In this document: one piece after another, positions 1-8,605 of the stretch
How the letters are laid out: every line of letters starts with the position of its first letter
Position numbering within the stretch: the stretch's first letter is position 1
Source of the DNA: Roseburia hominis
Lineage (GTDB): Bacteria > Bacillota > Clostridia > Lachnospirales > Lachnospiraceae
Length of the DNA stretch: 64,000 nucleotides
Reading direction: 5' to 3'
Assembly (NCBI GenBank): GCA_021771815.1
Contig: JAETOE010000001.1
Location: 1-64,000 of the forward strand
Made by a program: the position numbers and the translations under genes
The notes under the pieces: generated by a model
What the model saw: only the letters and a program-made list of their open reading frames with translations
What the model was told of the DNA's origin: nothing
The model's database searches: none

Positions 1-148
1 CACAAGAGGATGATACACTAAAAAATGTAAGATTAAAATCCACCCTGTCCTTTGTAAGGGTAACTTCCATGGTTAGGAAAAGAAGGGGTGGAAGTTAGTT
101 TTGCAAATCACAATTTAAGCAATGGTGTATTAATAATATACGTAACGG

Positions 149-178
149 TTGACACAAAGTGACAACAACTTTTATAAT
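149..178 (+). promoter_or_regulatory. Putative SigA-type promoter for MCP gene: TTGACA (149-154) N18 TATAAT (173-178)
   Basis: Perfect -35 and -10 hexamers, 18-nt spacer, upstream of the CDS at 256. Confidence 0.7.
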
Positions 179-255
179 ATTATACTATAGAAGTGGCTGA
201 ATATGCTGATTCGAATACCTTATATTCAGCCATATGAGCAGGAGGTAATATTGAT

Positions 256-2229
256 ATGAAAAGTATTCGAACCAAAATCACCTTAAGTCTTATTCTTACG
301 GTTCTGATTGGACTGGTCGCGTCCGGATATTCAAGTATTATGTTAAATTATAACAATACTATGTTAACCGTGGAACGGATGATGAGCCAGACAGCAGTCT
401 TGGCAGCAGGACGGGCCCAGCAGGAACTGGAAATATATAAGAATGTTGTTATGGAGGTGGGATGTATTCCGCAGTTGTCGGATCCGGAAGTGTCGGTGGA
501 AGAAAAAAAGGCGATCATAGACGAGCGCGTTTCCATGCATGACTTCCAGCGAGGGAATATTATTGGTACGGATGGTATCAGTATTTTTGACGGAAAGGAT
601 TACTCAGACCGCGAATATGTACGGCAGGCAATGCAGGGAAATGTTTTTGTATCTGAGCCGCTGATCAGCAAAATTACAGGAGAACTGTCCATTATGGTCG
701 CGGCACCGTTATATTCCGAGGGAAACTATGGAAAATCCATTGTCGGCGTTGTATATTTTGTCCCGCATGAAACCTTTTTGAATGATATTGTGTCAGCCAT
801 TCAGATTGGTGAAAACAGCAGGTCTTATATGATTAATAAGTCCGGCGACACGATCGCTGATATTACGCTTGATACGATTACGGTCCAAAACATAGAAGCG
901 GAAGCGCAAAACGACCCCGGGCTGCAGGAACTGGCGGCGATTCATGCACGGATGCGCCAGGGAGAAAATGGATTTGGAAGTTATACGATCGGAGAAGATA
1001 AAATGTTTGCGGCCTATGCACCTGTGCCGGGTACGGACGGCTGGAGCATTGCAGTGACTGCCCCGCAGATCAACTATCTGGAATCTACGAGGGATGCGAT
1101 GGTTATTAATATAGGGGTGATTGTGATTTCCATACTGCTTTCCACTATTGTAGCACTGACGCTGGCTATTAATATCGGCAAACCGATGAAAGCCTGTGTT
1201 AATCGGATGAAACTGCTTGTAGAGGGCGATTTGGATACACCGATGCCCAGAATTACAAATAAGGATGAAACAGGTATGCTTGTCAGATCTACGGAGGAAC
1301 TGGTAGAGGGACTGCGTACCGTCATCAACGATATCAGTTATCTTCTTAATGAAATGGCAAATCAGAATCTGGATGTTCAAACAGAGCATGAAGATGTATA
1401 CGTTGGCAGCTTTCGGGATATTTTACTTTCCATGCGTAATATGAGGATCGAGCTGAGTAATGCCATGCGTCAGGTTAACCATTCTGCAGGAGGGGTAGCC
1501 AGTGCCAGCGAACAGTTATCCATAAGCGCACAGACACTTAGCCAGGGAACTACAGAACAGGCAAGCTCAGTACAGGAACTGGCATCTCGGATCAGCATGA
1601 TTTCCGAGGAGGTAAAAGATACGGCGGACGGGGCGCTGAGTGTCAGAAGTCAGACACATCAGGCTGGCGAACAAGTTTTGTTGTGTAATCAGAAGATGCA
1701 GAATCTGGTAGAAGCCATGGAAAGGATTCAGACCAGTTCCGGGCAGATTACAAAGATTCTTAAGACGATAGACGATATTGCATTCCAGACAAATATACTC
1801 GCCCTGAATGCGGCAGTGGAAGCAGCCAGAGCAGGCAGTGCAGGGAAAGGGTTTGCAGTTGTGGCAGAGGAAGTCCGTAATTTGGCCGGTAAATCCGCAG
1901 AGGCGGCTAAAAATACATCGGACCTTATTGCAAATTCTACAGACGCAGTACATATCGGTACAGAAATTGCCCAAAATACGGCAGATGTCCTGCATGATGT
2001 CGTGACCAGTATCCAGTCTGTGGTTCAGGCTATCGACCATATTGCAATAGTATCCAATGAACAGTCAGAGTCGGTTGAGCAGGTTTCAGAGGGCATTAAT
2101 CAGATTGCGACGGTTGTGCAGAATAACAGCGCTACTGCAGAGGAAAGCGCGGCGGCAAGCGAGCAGCTTTCTGCCGAAGCTGCCTGTATGAAAGAACTTG
2201 TGGGTCAGTTTACGCTTGTCTCAAAATGA
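256..2229 (+). CDS. Methyl-accepting chemotaxis protein (extracellular sensor, HAMP, MCP signalling domain)
   Basis: Hairpin tip motif region '[46 protein letters not shown]'; two TM segments; RBS aggaggt. Confidence 0.95.
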   Translation: MKSIRTKITLSLILTVLIGLVASGYSSIMLNYNNTMLTVERMMSQTAVLAAGRAQQELEIYKNVVMEVGCIPQLSDPEVSVEEKKAIIDERVSMHDFQRGNIIGTDGISIFDGKDYSDREYVRQAMQGNVFVSEPLISKITGELSIMVAAPLYSEGNYGKSIVGVVYFVPHETFLNDIVSAIQIGENSRSYMINKSGDTIADITLDTITVQNIEAEAQNDPGLQELAAIHARMRQGENGFGSYTIGEDKMFAAYAPVPGTDGWSIAVTAPQINYLESTRDAMVINIGVIVISILLSTIVALTLAINIGKPMKACVNRMKLLVEGDLDTPMPRITNKDETGMLVRSTEELVEGLRTVINDISYLLNEMANQNLDVQTEHEDVYVGSFRDILLSMRNMRIELSNAMRQVNHSAGGVASASEQLSISAQTLSQGTTEQASSVQELASRISMISEEVKDTADGALSVRSQTHQAGEQVLLCNQKMQNLVEAMERIQTSSGQITKILKTIDDIAFQTNILALNAAVEAARAGSAGKGFAVVAEEVRNLAGKSAEAAKNTSDLIANSTDAVHIGTEIAQNTADVLHDVVTSIQSVVQAIDHIAIVSNEQSESVEQVSEGINQIATVVQNNSATAEESAAASEQLSAEAACMKELVGQFTLVSK

Positions 2230-2323
2230 TTGTAGCGGGACAGGAATAAAACAAACTCTGCCACGGTTGGTGAGCAGGCGGCAGGTATTTCAAGATTAGG
2301 TGTCGGCTATAAATTTAGCGGAT

Positions 2324-2374
2324 AAACACCGGGAAGTGATGATTGATACAAGGTCATTCTCCCGGTGTTTTTTC
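2324..2374 (+). terminator. Rho-independent-like terminator after the MCP
   Basis: AAACACCGGGA (2324-2334) pairs perfectly with TCCCGGTGTTT (2360-2370), followed by T-rich tract. Confidence 0.7.
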
Positions 2375-2539
2375 TGTTCTTATGGACGCTTAGAATCTTA
2401 TTTTGCGGGATTGTGTACTCCATCCCTGTGCTTGCTATTCCGCTATTCAAAACTTTTTATAAATTCCCAAAAAACTTTGCCGTATAGTGTACTTGCCATT
2501 TCTCATAAAATTTAGGGAAACCGTCAAAGGAGAAAGTTT

Positions 2540-2737
2540 ATGCTAAAAACGAATAACTCTCCTATACCCGATACCCAGATACGAATGGAAAGCCTTTCCA
2601 TGACAGAAAGTCTTTCCATAGATAAAATGAGGCTGACAGTTACCAATATCTACCCGGCCTTTCAAAAAAATTCAGAGCAGGAAACCAGACAGGAAATTGG
2701 GGAACGGCTCTATCAGATTTTCAAAAAATATGCGTAA
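2540..2737 (+). CDS. Small ORF upstream of serine recombinase, probable mobile-element-associated protein
   Basis: 65 aa, RBS 'aaaggag' upstream, immediately precedes the recombinase; C-term 'ETRQEIGERLYQIFKKYA'. Confidence 0.55.
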   Translation: MLKTNNSPIPDTQIRMESLSMTESLSIDKMRLTVTNIYPAFQKNSEQETRQEIGERLYQIFKKYA

Positions 2738-2784
2738 GTCCTTTATTGGGTATTGCGTCTTACGTTTTGGGAGGTAGATATTAA

Positions 2785-4335
2785 ATGTACGACGCATTAT
2801 ATGACGCATTGTATGCGCGACAGTCAATCGAAAAAAAGGACAGCATATCCGTAGAAAGCCAGCTTGAATACTGCCGATACGAAACCCACGGGGAAGCCTG
2901 TATCGAATACACGGATAGAGGGTTTTCGGGCAAAGACACCAACAGACCGGGCTTTGAAAAAATGATGAATGACATTCGCACCGGCAGAATAAAGCGTGTC
3001 ATTGTCTACAAGCTTGACCGTATCAGCCGTTCTATTTTGGATTTTGCAAACATGATGGAGATATTTCAGAAATATCATGTAGAGTTTGTTTCTTCCACGG
3101 AAAAATTCGACACGTCCACCCCAATCGGCAGGGCTATGTTAAATATCTGTATCGTGTTCGCCCAACTGGAACGGGAAACGATACAGAAACGTGTAACAGA
3201 CGCTTACTATGCAAGGTGCAAGCGTGGCTTTTACATGGGCGGACGTATTCCCTACGGTTACCGTCTGACAAGTACGGTCATTGACAATGTACGCACTTCC
3301 ATGTATGAGGAAGTCCCGGAAGAAAGCGGACAGTTAAAGCTGATTTATTCCATGTATGCGGACACGGACAATTCTCTCGGAGATATTGTGCGGTACTTGA
3401 ACGAACACCAGATTAAAAATCTGCGTGGTGCAAACTGGAGTACCGCCCGTATCAGTGAAATGCTCCGTAATCCTGTATATGTAGAAGCTGATATTGACGT
3501 GTACCAGTTCTTTCAAAGTCAGGGCGCAAACATCTATAACCCGGCAAGTGATTTTACGGGCTACAATGCCTGCTATCTCTACAAGGGTACAGTTTCCACC
3601 ACAAGGAAACAATGCGACTTGTCGGACAAAGAAATCGTCCTTGCACCGCATAAAGGATTTATCCCCTCTAAAACATGGTTAGCCTGCCGTATGCGGTGTC
3701 TGAACAACAGACAGTCCACAAAGACCTGTAAACCGAAAAATTCATGGCTTGCAGGCAAGGTAAAATGCGGTAACTGCGGTTATGCTCTGACGATCCGCAA
3801 GGCAAAGACAAAATGGGGACGCTATTTTGTATGCAGCCAGTCGGGAAACCAGGGCAACTGTAACGGAGCAGGCTGTACGATTTATGCTGACGTATTAGAG
3901 GAATATATGCTTGGTGCAATCAAGGATAGACTGTCTGAATTTTCAGCCCTCAAAGAGGGCTTGATTTCCTGTATATCCGACACAGGGGAAAAGGGAATGC
4001 AGGCATTCCCCCAAAAGCACATGACGAAAAAAATCCGTCTGACACAGATTGAGGAAGAAATCGAAGAGCTTCTCTCCAAAGTGTCCGGGGCAAGCGGCGT
4101 TCTGATGAAGTACATAGATGAAAAAATATCAGAACTGGACGCAGAGCGAAAAGCCTTGCAGGAAGAAATCGTTACGGCAAACGTCACAGACACAGAGGGA
4201 AGACTAAAGCAGATAACCAACCATGTAAAGGCATGGGAAACGCTCTCTTTCGAGGATAGGCAGGCGGTAGTTGACACGCTAATCAAAGTTATTCGGATTG
4301 CAGACGGTAACATTGAAATCACTTGGAACATTTAA
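2785..4335 (+). CDS. Large serine recombinase (resolvase/invertase catalytic domain, recombinase domain, zinc ribbon, coiled coil)
   Basis: 'LYARQS', 'YTDRGFSGKDTNRPGFEKMMNDI', 'YKLDRISRS', 'PIGRAMLNICIVFAQLERE', 'GKVKCGNCGYAL'; RBS gggagg. Confidence 0.95.
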   Translation: MYDALYDALYARQSIEKKDSISVESQLEYCRYETHGEACIEYTDRGFSGKDTNRPGFEKMMNDIRTGRIKRVIVYKLDRISRSILDFANMMEIFQKYHVEFVSSTEKFDTSTPIGRAMLNICIVFAQLERETIQKRVTDAYYARCKRGFYMGGRIPYGYRLTSTVIDNVRTSMYEEVPEESGQLKLIYSMYADTDNSLGDIVRYLNEHQIKNLRGANWSTARISEMLRNPVYVEADIDVYQFFQSQGANIYNPASDFTGYNACYLYKGTVSTTRKQCDLSDKEIVLAPHKGFIPSKTWLACRMRCLNNRQSTKTCKPKNSWLAGKVKCGNCGYALTIRKAKTKWGRYFVCSQSGNQGNCNGAGCTIYADVLEEYMLGAIKDRLSEFSALKEGLISCISDTGEKGMQAFPQKHMTKKIRLTQIEEEIEELLSKVSGASGVLMKYIDEKISELDAERKALQEEIVTANVTDTEGRLKQITNHVKAWETLSFEDRQAVVDTLIKVIRIADGNIEITWNI

Positions 4336-4368
4336 CACTACACCATGAAAGCCTAAATTACGCAATAT

Positions 4369-4521
4369 ATGAGGAACTTTTATGAGAAGTTTTTACTTCA
4401 ATCTTCCCGTTTCGGTGAAGGTCTGCGCATGGTGCAGGACGAACTTGACAGCAACAACTTTTATATGTGCAATCCGGAATTTGACCCGGGCTGCGTTAAT
4501 ATGGAAAATCAGACACGATAA
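4369..4521 (+). pseudogene. Short ORF (50 aa), possible 3' remnant of an interrupted gene
   Basis: Own translation: MRNFYEKFLLQSSRFGEGLRMVQDELDSNNFYMCNPEFDPGCVNMENQTR*; followed by a terminator; below the length cutoff of the ORF track. Confidence 0.35.
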
Positions 4522-4557
4522 TGTCGGTATGAGAAAAGAGTAAGAGAGAAGTGACAA

Positions 4558-4594
4558 GGGCAGTCGGAGCAGTTGCGTTCCGGCTGCCCTTTTT
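4558..4594 (+). terminator. Rho-independent-like terminator
   Basis: GGGCAGTCGGA / TCCGGCTGCCC stem (one G-T pair), followed by TTTTT. Confidence 0.75.
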
Positions 4595-4752
4595 AGTACG
4601 GCGTCCGCTTTTTGGGTACGGCAGAAAATAGCCCTGCAAAGAAAAAATTCCATATCCGGCATTGACAAGGAACGGACGAGGGATTAGTATGTAGGTTAGT
4701 TGAGAATAACTGACAATAAGAGACACAAATCAGAGAAAGACGGGGATGCGAT

Positions 4753-4986
4753 ATGACATTGGGAGAATTACCGATCGGTAAGCAGGCAGTGATTAAGAGT
4801 GTAGGAGGGGAAGGAGCGCTTCGGTGCAGATTTCTTGATATGGGACTGATTCCAAAAACGAGGGTAGAGGTTCGCAAGGTGGCTCCGATGGGGGATCCGA
4901 TCGAGATCAGGCTTCGCGGCTACGAGCTTACGGTTCGTAAGGACGATGCGGCAGAAATAGAAGTAGTTCCGGAGGAAGAGTCATGA
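4753..4986 (+). CDS. feoA: FeoA-family ferrous iron transport protein
   Basis: SH3-like FeoA sequence 'LGELPIGKQAVIKSVGGEGALRCRFLDMGLIPKTRVEVRKVAPMGDPIEIRLRGYELTVRKDDA'; overlaps feoB. Confidence 0.93.
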   Translation: MTLGELPIGKQAVIKSVGGEGALRCRFLDMGLIPKTRVEVRKVAPMGDPIEIRLRGYELTVRKDDAAEIEVVPEEES

Positions 4987-6989
4987 TTTTTGCATTAGCA
5001 GGCAATCAGAATTGCGGGAAAACAACGCTTTTTAATCAGTTGACAGGGGCAAACCAGCACGTAGGGAATTTTCCAGGCGTGACCGTGGATCAGAAAATGG
5101 GAGAGATCCGGTCGGCGAAGAACTGTACTGTTGTCGACCTCCCGGGAATCTATTCGATTCGACCTTACACAAATGAGGAGATCGTCACGAGGGATTTTAT
5201 TCTCGAAGAAAAACCCGACGGAATTATCAATATTGTGGATGCGACAAATATAGAGCGAAATTTGTATCTGACCTTGCAGCTTCTTGAGATGCACATTCCA
5301 ATGGTGCTTGCACTCAATATGATGGACGAGGTGCGCGGCAACGGAGGAGCAATCAACTACAAAAAGATGTCGGAGGAACTTGGAATCCCGGTCATCCCGA
5401 TCAGTGCGGCAAAGGATGAGGGAATCGAGGATCTTATCGAGGCGATCGTTACCGTCTCGAAGAAGAAGATACTGCCGAAAGTCATGGATTTCTGCGAACA
5501 GGGTCCGGTGCACCGCTGTATTCATGCAGTTTCGCATCAGGTGGAGGATCATGCAGTAAATATCGGGATGTCTCCGCGGTTCGCCGCGACGAAGATCGTG
5601 GAGAACGATACGGACATTATCGGACGTCTGGAACTGTCCGATAATGAGCTTGATATGATGGAACACAGTATTTCCGAGATGGAGAAGGACTGCGGGCTTG
5701 ACCGGAACGCGGCGCTCGCGGATATGCGCTATACGTTTATCGAGAAGGTGTGCAGTAAGACGGTCAAGAAGTGCCAGGAGAGCAAAGAGCATATCAGGAG
5801 CGTGAAGATCGACAATGTGCTGACGAACAAATATCTTGCGATCCCGATGTTTCTGCTCATTATGTTCGCAATTTTCTGGCTGACATTCAGTGTTATCGGA
5901 GCGGCGCTTTCCGACTGGCTCGCGGTGGGCATTGATGCGTTTACGACGCTCTGTGACAGAGGGCTTACCGCTTACGGGATCAATCCGGTCGTACATAGTC
6001 TGATTATCGACGGTGTGTTTGCGGGTGTAGGAAGCGTATTGAGCTTCCTGCCGATTATTGTAGTGCTGTTTTTCTTTTTATCAATTCTCGAGGATTCCGG
6101 TTACATGGCGCGCGTCGCGTTCGTCATGGATAAGCCGCTTCGAAAGATCGGACTATCCGGCAGGAGCTTTGTGCCGATGCTTATCGGTTTTGGATGTACG
6201 GTTCCGGCTGTCATGGCGACGCGGACGCTCTCAAGCGAGCGTGACCGCAGGATGACGATTATGCTGACACCCTATATGAGCTGTTCTGCGAAGATTCCGA
6301 TCTATGCGGTGTTCGCGGCAGCATTTTTCCCGGGGAGGGAAGCGATTTTGATGATCGCACTCTATGCCACGGGAATCCTTGTCGGAATTGTCTCGGCGCT
6401 TGTCTTAAATCACACGGCATTTCGCGGCAATCCGATTCCGTTTGTGATGGAACTGCCGAATTACCGTTTTCCGTCGGCGAAGAGTGTGGGACAGTTGATG
6501 TGGGATAAGGCGAAGGACTTTTTGGAGCGTGCGTTTACGATTATCTTTGTCGCAACGATTGTGATCTGGTTCTTGCAGACGTTTGATACGCGGTTTAATG
6601 TTGTGGCGGAGAGTGCAGACAGTCTGCTAGCGTTGATCGGACAGTGGATCGCGCCGGTTTTTGCGCCGCTCGGTTTTTCTGACTGGAGGGTGTCCACGGC
6701 GTTAATTACAGGTTTTTCCGCAAAGGAAGCGGTCGTCAGTACCTTAAGCGTCCTTACAGGAACGGCGACGGCGGAGTTAAGCGCGGTGCTTGGCGGTATG
6801 TTCACCGGGCTTTCGGCGGTGAGTTTTCTGGTGTTCACGCTCTTGTACACGCCGTGCGTGGCGGCAATCGCTGCGGTGAAGCGTGAACTGGGGAGTGGTG
6901 CGCGCGCTGCGTGTGTGGTCGTGCTTCAGTGCGTTGTGGCATGGCTTGTGGCGTTTCTGGTCTATCAGGTAGGAGGCTTGTTGCTGTAA
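4983..6989 (+). CDS. feoB: Ferrous iron transport protein B
   Basis: G1 'GNQNCGKTTLFNQLTG', 'FPGVTVDQK', 'DLPGIYSIRPY', C-terminal polytopic domain. Confidence 0.98.
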   Translation: MIFALAGNQNCGKTTLFNQLTGANQHVGNFPGVTVDQKMGEIRSAKNCTVVDLPGIYSIRPYTNEEIVTRDFILEEKPDGIINIVDATNIERNLYLTLQLLEMHIPMVLALNMMDEVRGNGGAINYKKMSEELGIPVIPISAAKDEGIEDLIEAIVTVSKKKILPKVMDFCEQGPVHRCIHAVSHQVEDHAVNIGMSPRFAATKIVENDTDIIGRLELSDNELDMMEHSISEMEKDCGLDRNAALADMRYTFIEKVCSKTVKKCQESKEHIRSVKIDNVLTNKYLAIPMFLLIMFAIFWLTFSVIGAALSDWLAVGIDAFTTLCDRGLTAYGINPVVHSLIIDGVFAGVGSVLSFLPIIVVLFFFLSILEDSGYMARVAFVMDKPLRKIGLSGRSFVPMLIGFGCTVPAVMATRTLSSERDRRMTIMLTPYMSCSAKIPIYAVFAAAFFPGREAILMIALYATGILVGIVSALVLNHTAFRGNPIPFVMELPNYRFPSAKSVGQLMWDKAKDFLERAFTIIFVATIVIWFLQTFDTRFNVVAESADSLLALIGQWIAPVFAPLGFSDWRVSTALITGFSAKEAVVSTLSVLTGTATAELSAVLGGMFTGLSAVSFLVFTLLYTPCVAAIAAVKRELGSGARAACVVVLQCVVAWLVAFLVYQVGGLLL

Positions 6990-6991
6990 CT

Positions 6992-7150
6992 ATGGGGACT
7001 GCAGATTTTATCATACTGGGATTAGTCGCATTGTGGCTGATTCTGGTAGTTCTTCATGGAAGAAAACGAAAAAAGAGCGGAAAATGCGGGGGATGCTGTG
7101 GCTGCTGCACGTCCTGTTCCGTCAAAAAAGGCGAAAATAACCCGAAATAA
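6992..7150 (+). CDS. FeoB-associated Cys-rich membrane protein
   Basis: MGTADFIILGLVALWLILVVLHGRKRKKSGKCGGCCGCCTSCSVKKGENNPK; start moved to ATG 6992 after feoB stop (track start 6911 overlaps feoB). Confidence 0.88.
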   Translation: MGTADFIILGLVALWLILVVLHGRKRKKSGKCGGCCGCCTSCSVKKGENNPK

Positions 7151-7190
7151 CAGAAAATGACCATTTTTTGTCTAAAATTTGAACAACCGG

Positions 7191-7219
7191 TTGTGCGAAT
7201 AGTAAAAATGTAGTAGAAT
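7191..7219 (+). promoter_or_regulatory. Putative promoter TTGTGC N17 TAGAAT overlapped by palindrome ACAACCGGTTGT (7183-7194)
   Basis: Spacing and hexamers; 12-bp perfect palindrome over the -35. Confidence 0.5.
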
Positions 7220-7279
7220 AAAAACAGCGGGTTAGGTCAGGGAAGACCGATTGAATACGGTAGAAAGGGAGAATTTTAG

Positions 7280-8587
7280 ATGAAGAGGAAGAGTGTTGCG
7301 GGAGTACTGACGGTGGCGCTGATCGGTACGATGCTTTCAGGCTGCGGAGCGAAAGAGGATGCGGCGGGTGAATCGATAAGCGGCGCGCCGGAAGTATCTG
7401 TGAGCGGAACAGAACTTGCGGAAGGAGCAGGTGTACAGGCGGACGACGGCGTTGTCACACTGACCGTATGGGCGGAGGAGGCGAATTTTGAACTTCTGAA
7501 TCAGATGATCGACAGCTTTAAGGAAGAGTATGCAGGACAGGCTGAGTTTGATATTCAGCTTGTGGACAAAGCGGATGCAGATACAAAGAATGATCTTCTC
7601 GGGGATATCCATAACGGCGCGGATGTGTTCCCGATGCCGGACGACCAGCTTACGAGCATGGTGGCTGCGGGCGCGCTTATGCCGGTGCCGAATGCGGATG
7701 AGATCCGGGAAGCGAACCTCGACGAAGCGGTGGCTGCGGCGACGGTATTGGATACGCTCTATGCCTATCCGATGACAGCGGACAACGGATATTTCCTGTA
7801 TTACGACAAGAATTATCTGACGGAGGAGGACGTTATGACCATGGACGGTCTTCTTGCCGTTGCGGAGGCGAACGGCAAGAAGGTTACGATGGACTGGAGC
7901 TCCGGCTGGTATCTGTATGCATTCTTCGGAAATACCGGACTGGATTTCGGCGTGAACGAGGACGGCGTGACAAATTATTGTGACTGGAATTCTACCGAGG
8001 GAAGCATCAAGGGCGTCGATGTGGCGGAGGCAATGCTTGCAATCGCGAATCATCCGGGCTTTCTGGCGGGGACAGATGAAGTGTTTCTTGCAGGTGTGCA
8101 GGACGGCAGCGTAATTGCAGGTGTCAGCGGCGTCTGGAATGCTGCTGAGATCAAAGCGGCGTGGGGAGATAACTACGGCGCAGTGAAGCTTCCGACTTAT
8201 ACCTGTGCGGGACAGCAGATTCAGATGGCGTCCTTCACCGGGTATAAGATGTTGGGAGTCAATGCCTACAGCGAGCATCCGGAGTGGGCGTTGAAGCTTG
8301 CGGACTGGATGACGAACGAGGAGAATCAGACGCTTCGACTGATGGAGCGCGGTTCCGGACCTTCCAACAAGAACGCGGCGGCGTCAGAGGAAGTGAAGAA
8401 TGTTCCGGCGATCCAGGCTGTCATTGATCAGGCACAGTACGGCAGACTTCAGCGTGTCGGCAACAGCTATTGGACGCCGACGCAGAATTTCGGAAACACG
8501 ATGGCAGCGGGCAATCCGACCGGTACAGATCTGCAGGAACTGATGGATACGCTTGTGAGCGGCATCACCGCATCTGTCACACAGTAG
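7280..8587 (+). CDS. ABC-type sugar solute-binding lipoprotein (family 1 extracellular binding protein)
   Basis: Lipobox 'LSGCG', maltose-binding-like 'TADNGYFLYYDKNYLTEEDV', 'VSGVWNAAEIKAAWGDNYGAVKLPTY'. Confidence 0.9.
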   Translation: MKRKSVAGVLTVALIGTMLSGCGAKEDAAGESISGAPEVSVSGTELAEGAGVQADDGVVTLTVWAEEANFELLNQMIDSFKEEYAGQAEFDIQLVDKADADTKNDLLGDIHNGADVFPMPDDQLTSMVAAGALMPVPNADEIREANLDEAVAAATVLDTLYAYPMTADNGYFLYYDKNYLTEEDVMTMDGLLAVAEANGKKVTMDWSSGWYLYAFFGNTGLDFGVNEDGVTNYCDWNSTEGSIKGVDVAEAMLAIANHPGFLAGTDEVFLAGVQDGSVIAGVSGVWNAAEIKAAWGDNYGAVKLPTYTCAGQQIQMASFTGYKMLGVNAYSEHPEWALKLADWMTNEENQTLRLMERGSGPSNKNAAASEEVKNVPAIQAVIDQAQYGRLQRVGNSYWTPTQNFGNTMAAGNPTGTDLQELMDTLVSGITASVTQ

Positions 8588-8605
8588 AGCTGGGAGGAGA
8601 ATACG

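Larger units (their letters stand above)
2540..4521 (+). mobile_element. Possible remnant or minimal recombinase-bearing element (boundaries not determined)
   Basis: Lone large serine recombinase plus small ORF and a downstream orphan 50-codon ORF between otherwise housekeeping genes; no att sites identified. Confidence 0.4.

Noticed and set aside
1-100. Inverted repeat TAACTTCCA (61-69) / TGGAAGTTA (89-97) at the left edge
   Set aside because: Probably a weak terminator of a gene outside the window; only a short GTTTT tract, context missing.
2300-2515. 71-aa plus-strand ORF after the first MCP
   Set aside because: Runs through the predicted terminator hairpin, composition not protein-like, no RBS.
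4995-5996. 333-aa minus-strand ORF opposite feoB
   Set aside because: Antisense shadow of feoB; no recognisable domains or RBS context.
7337-8278. 313-aa minus-strand ORF opposite the solute-binding protein
   Set aside because: Antisense shadow; the plus-strand gene is clearly coding.
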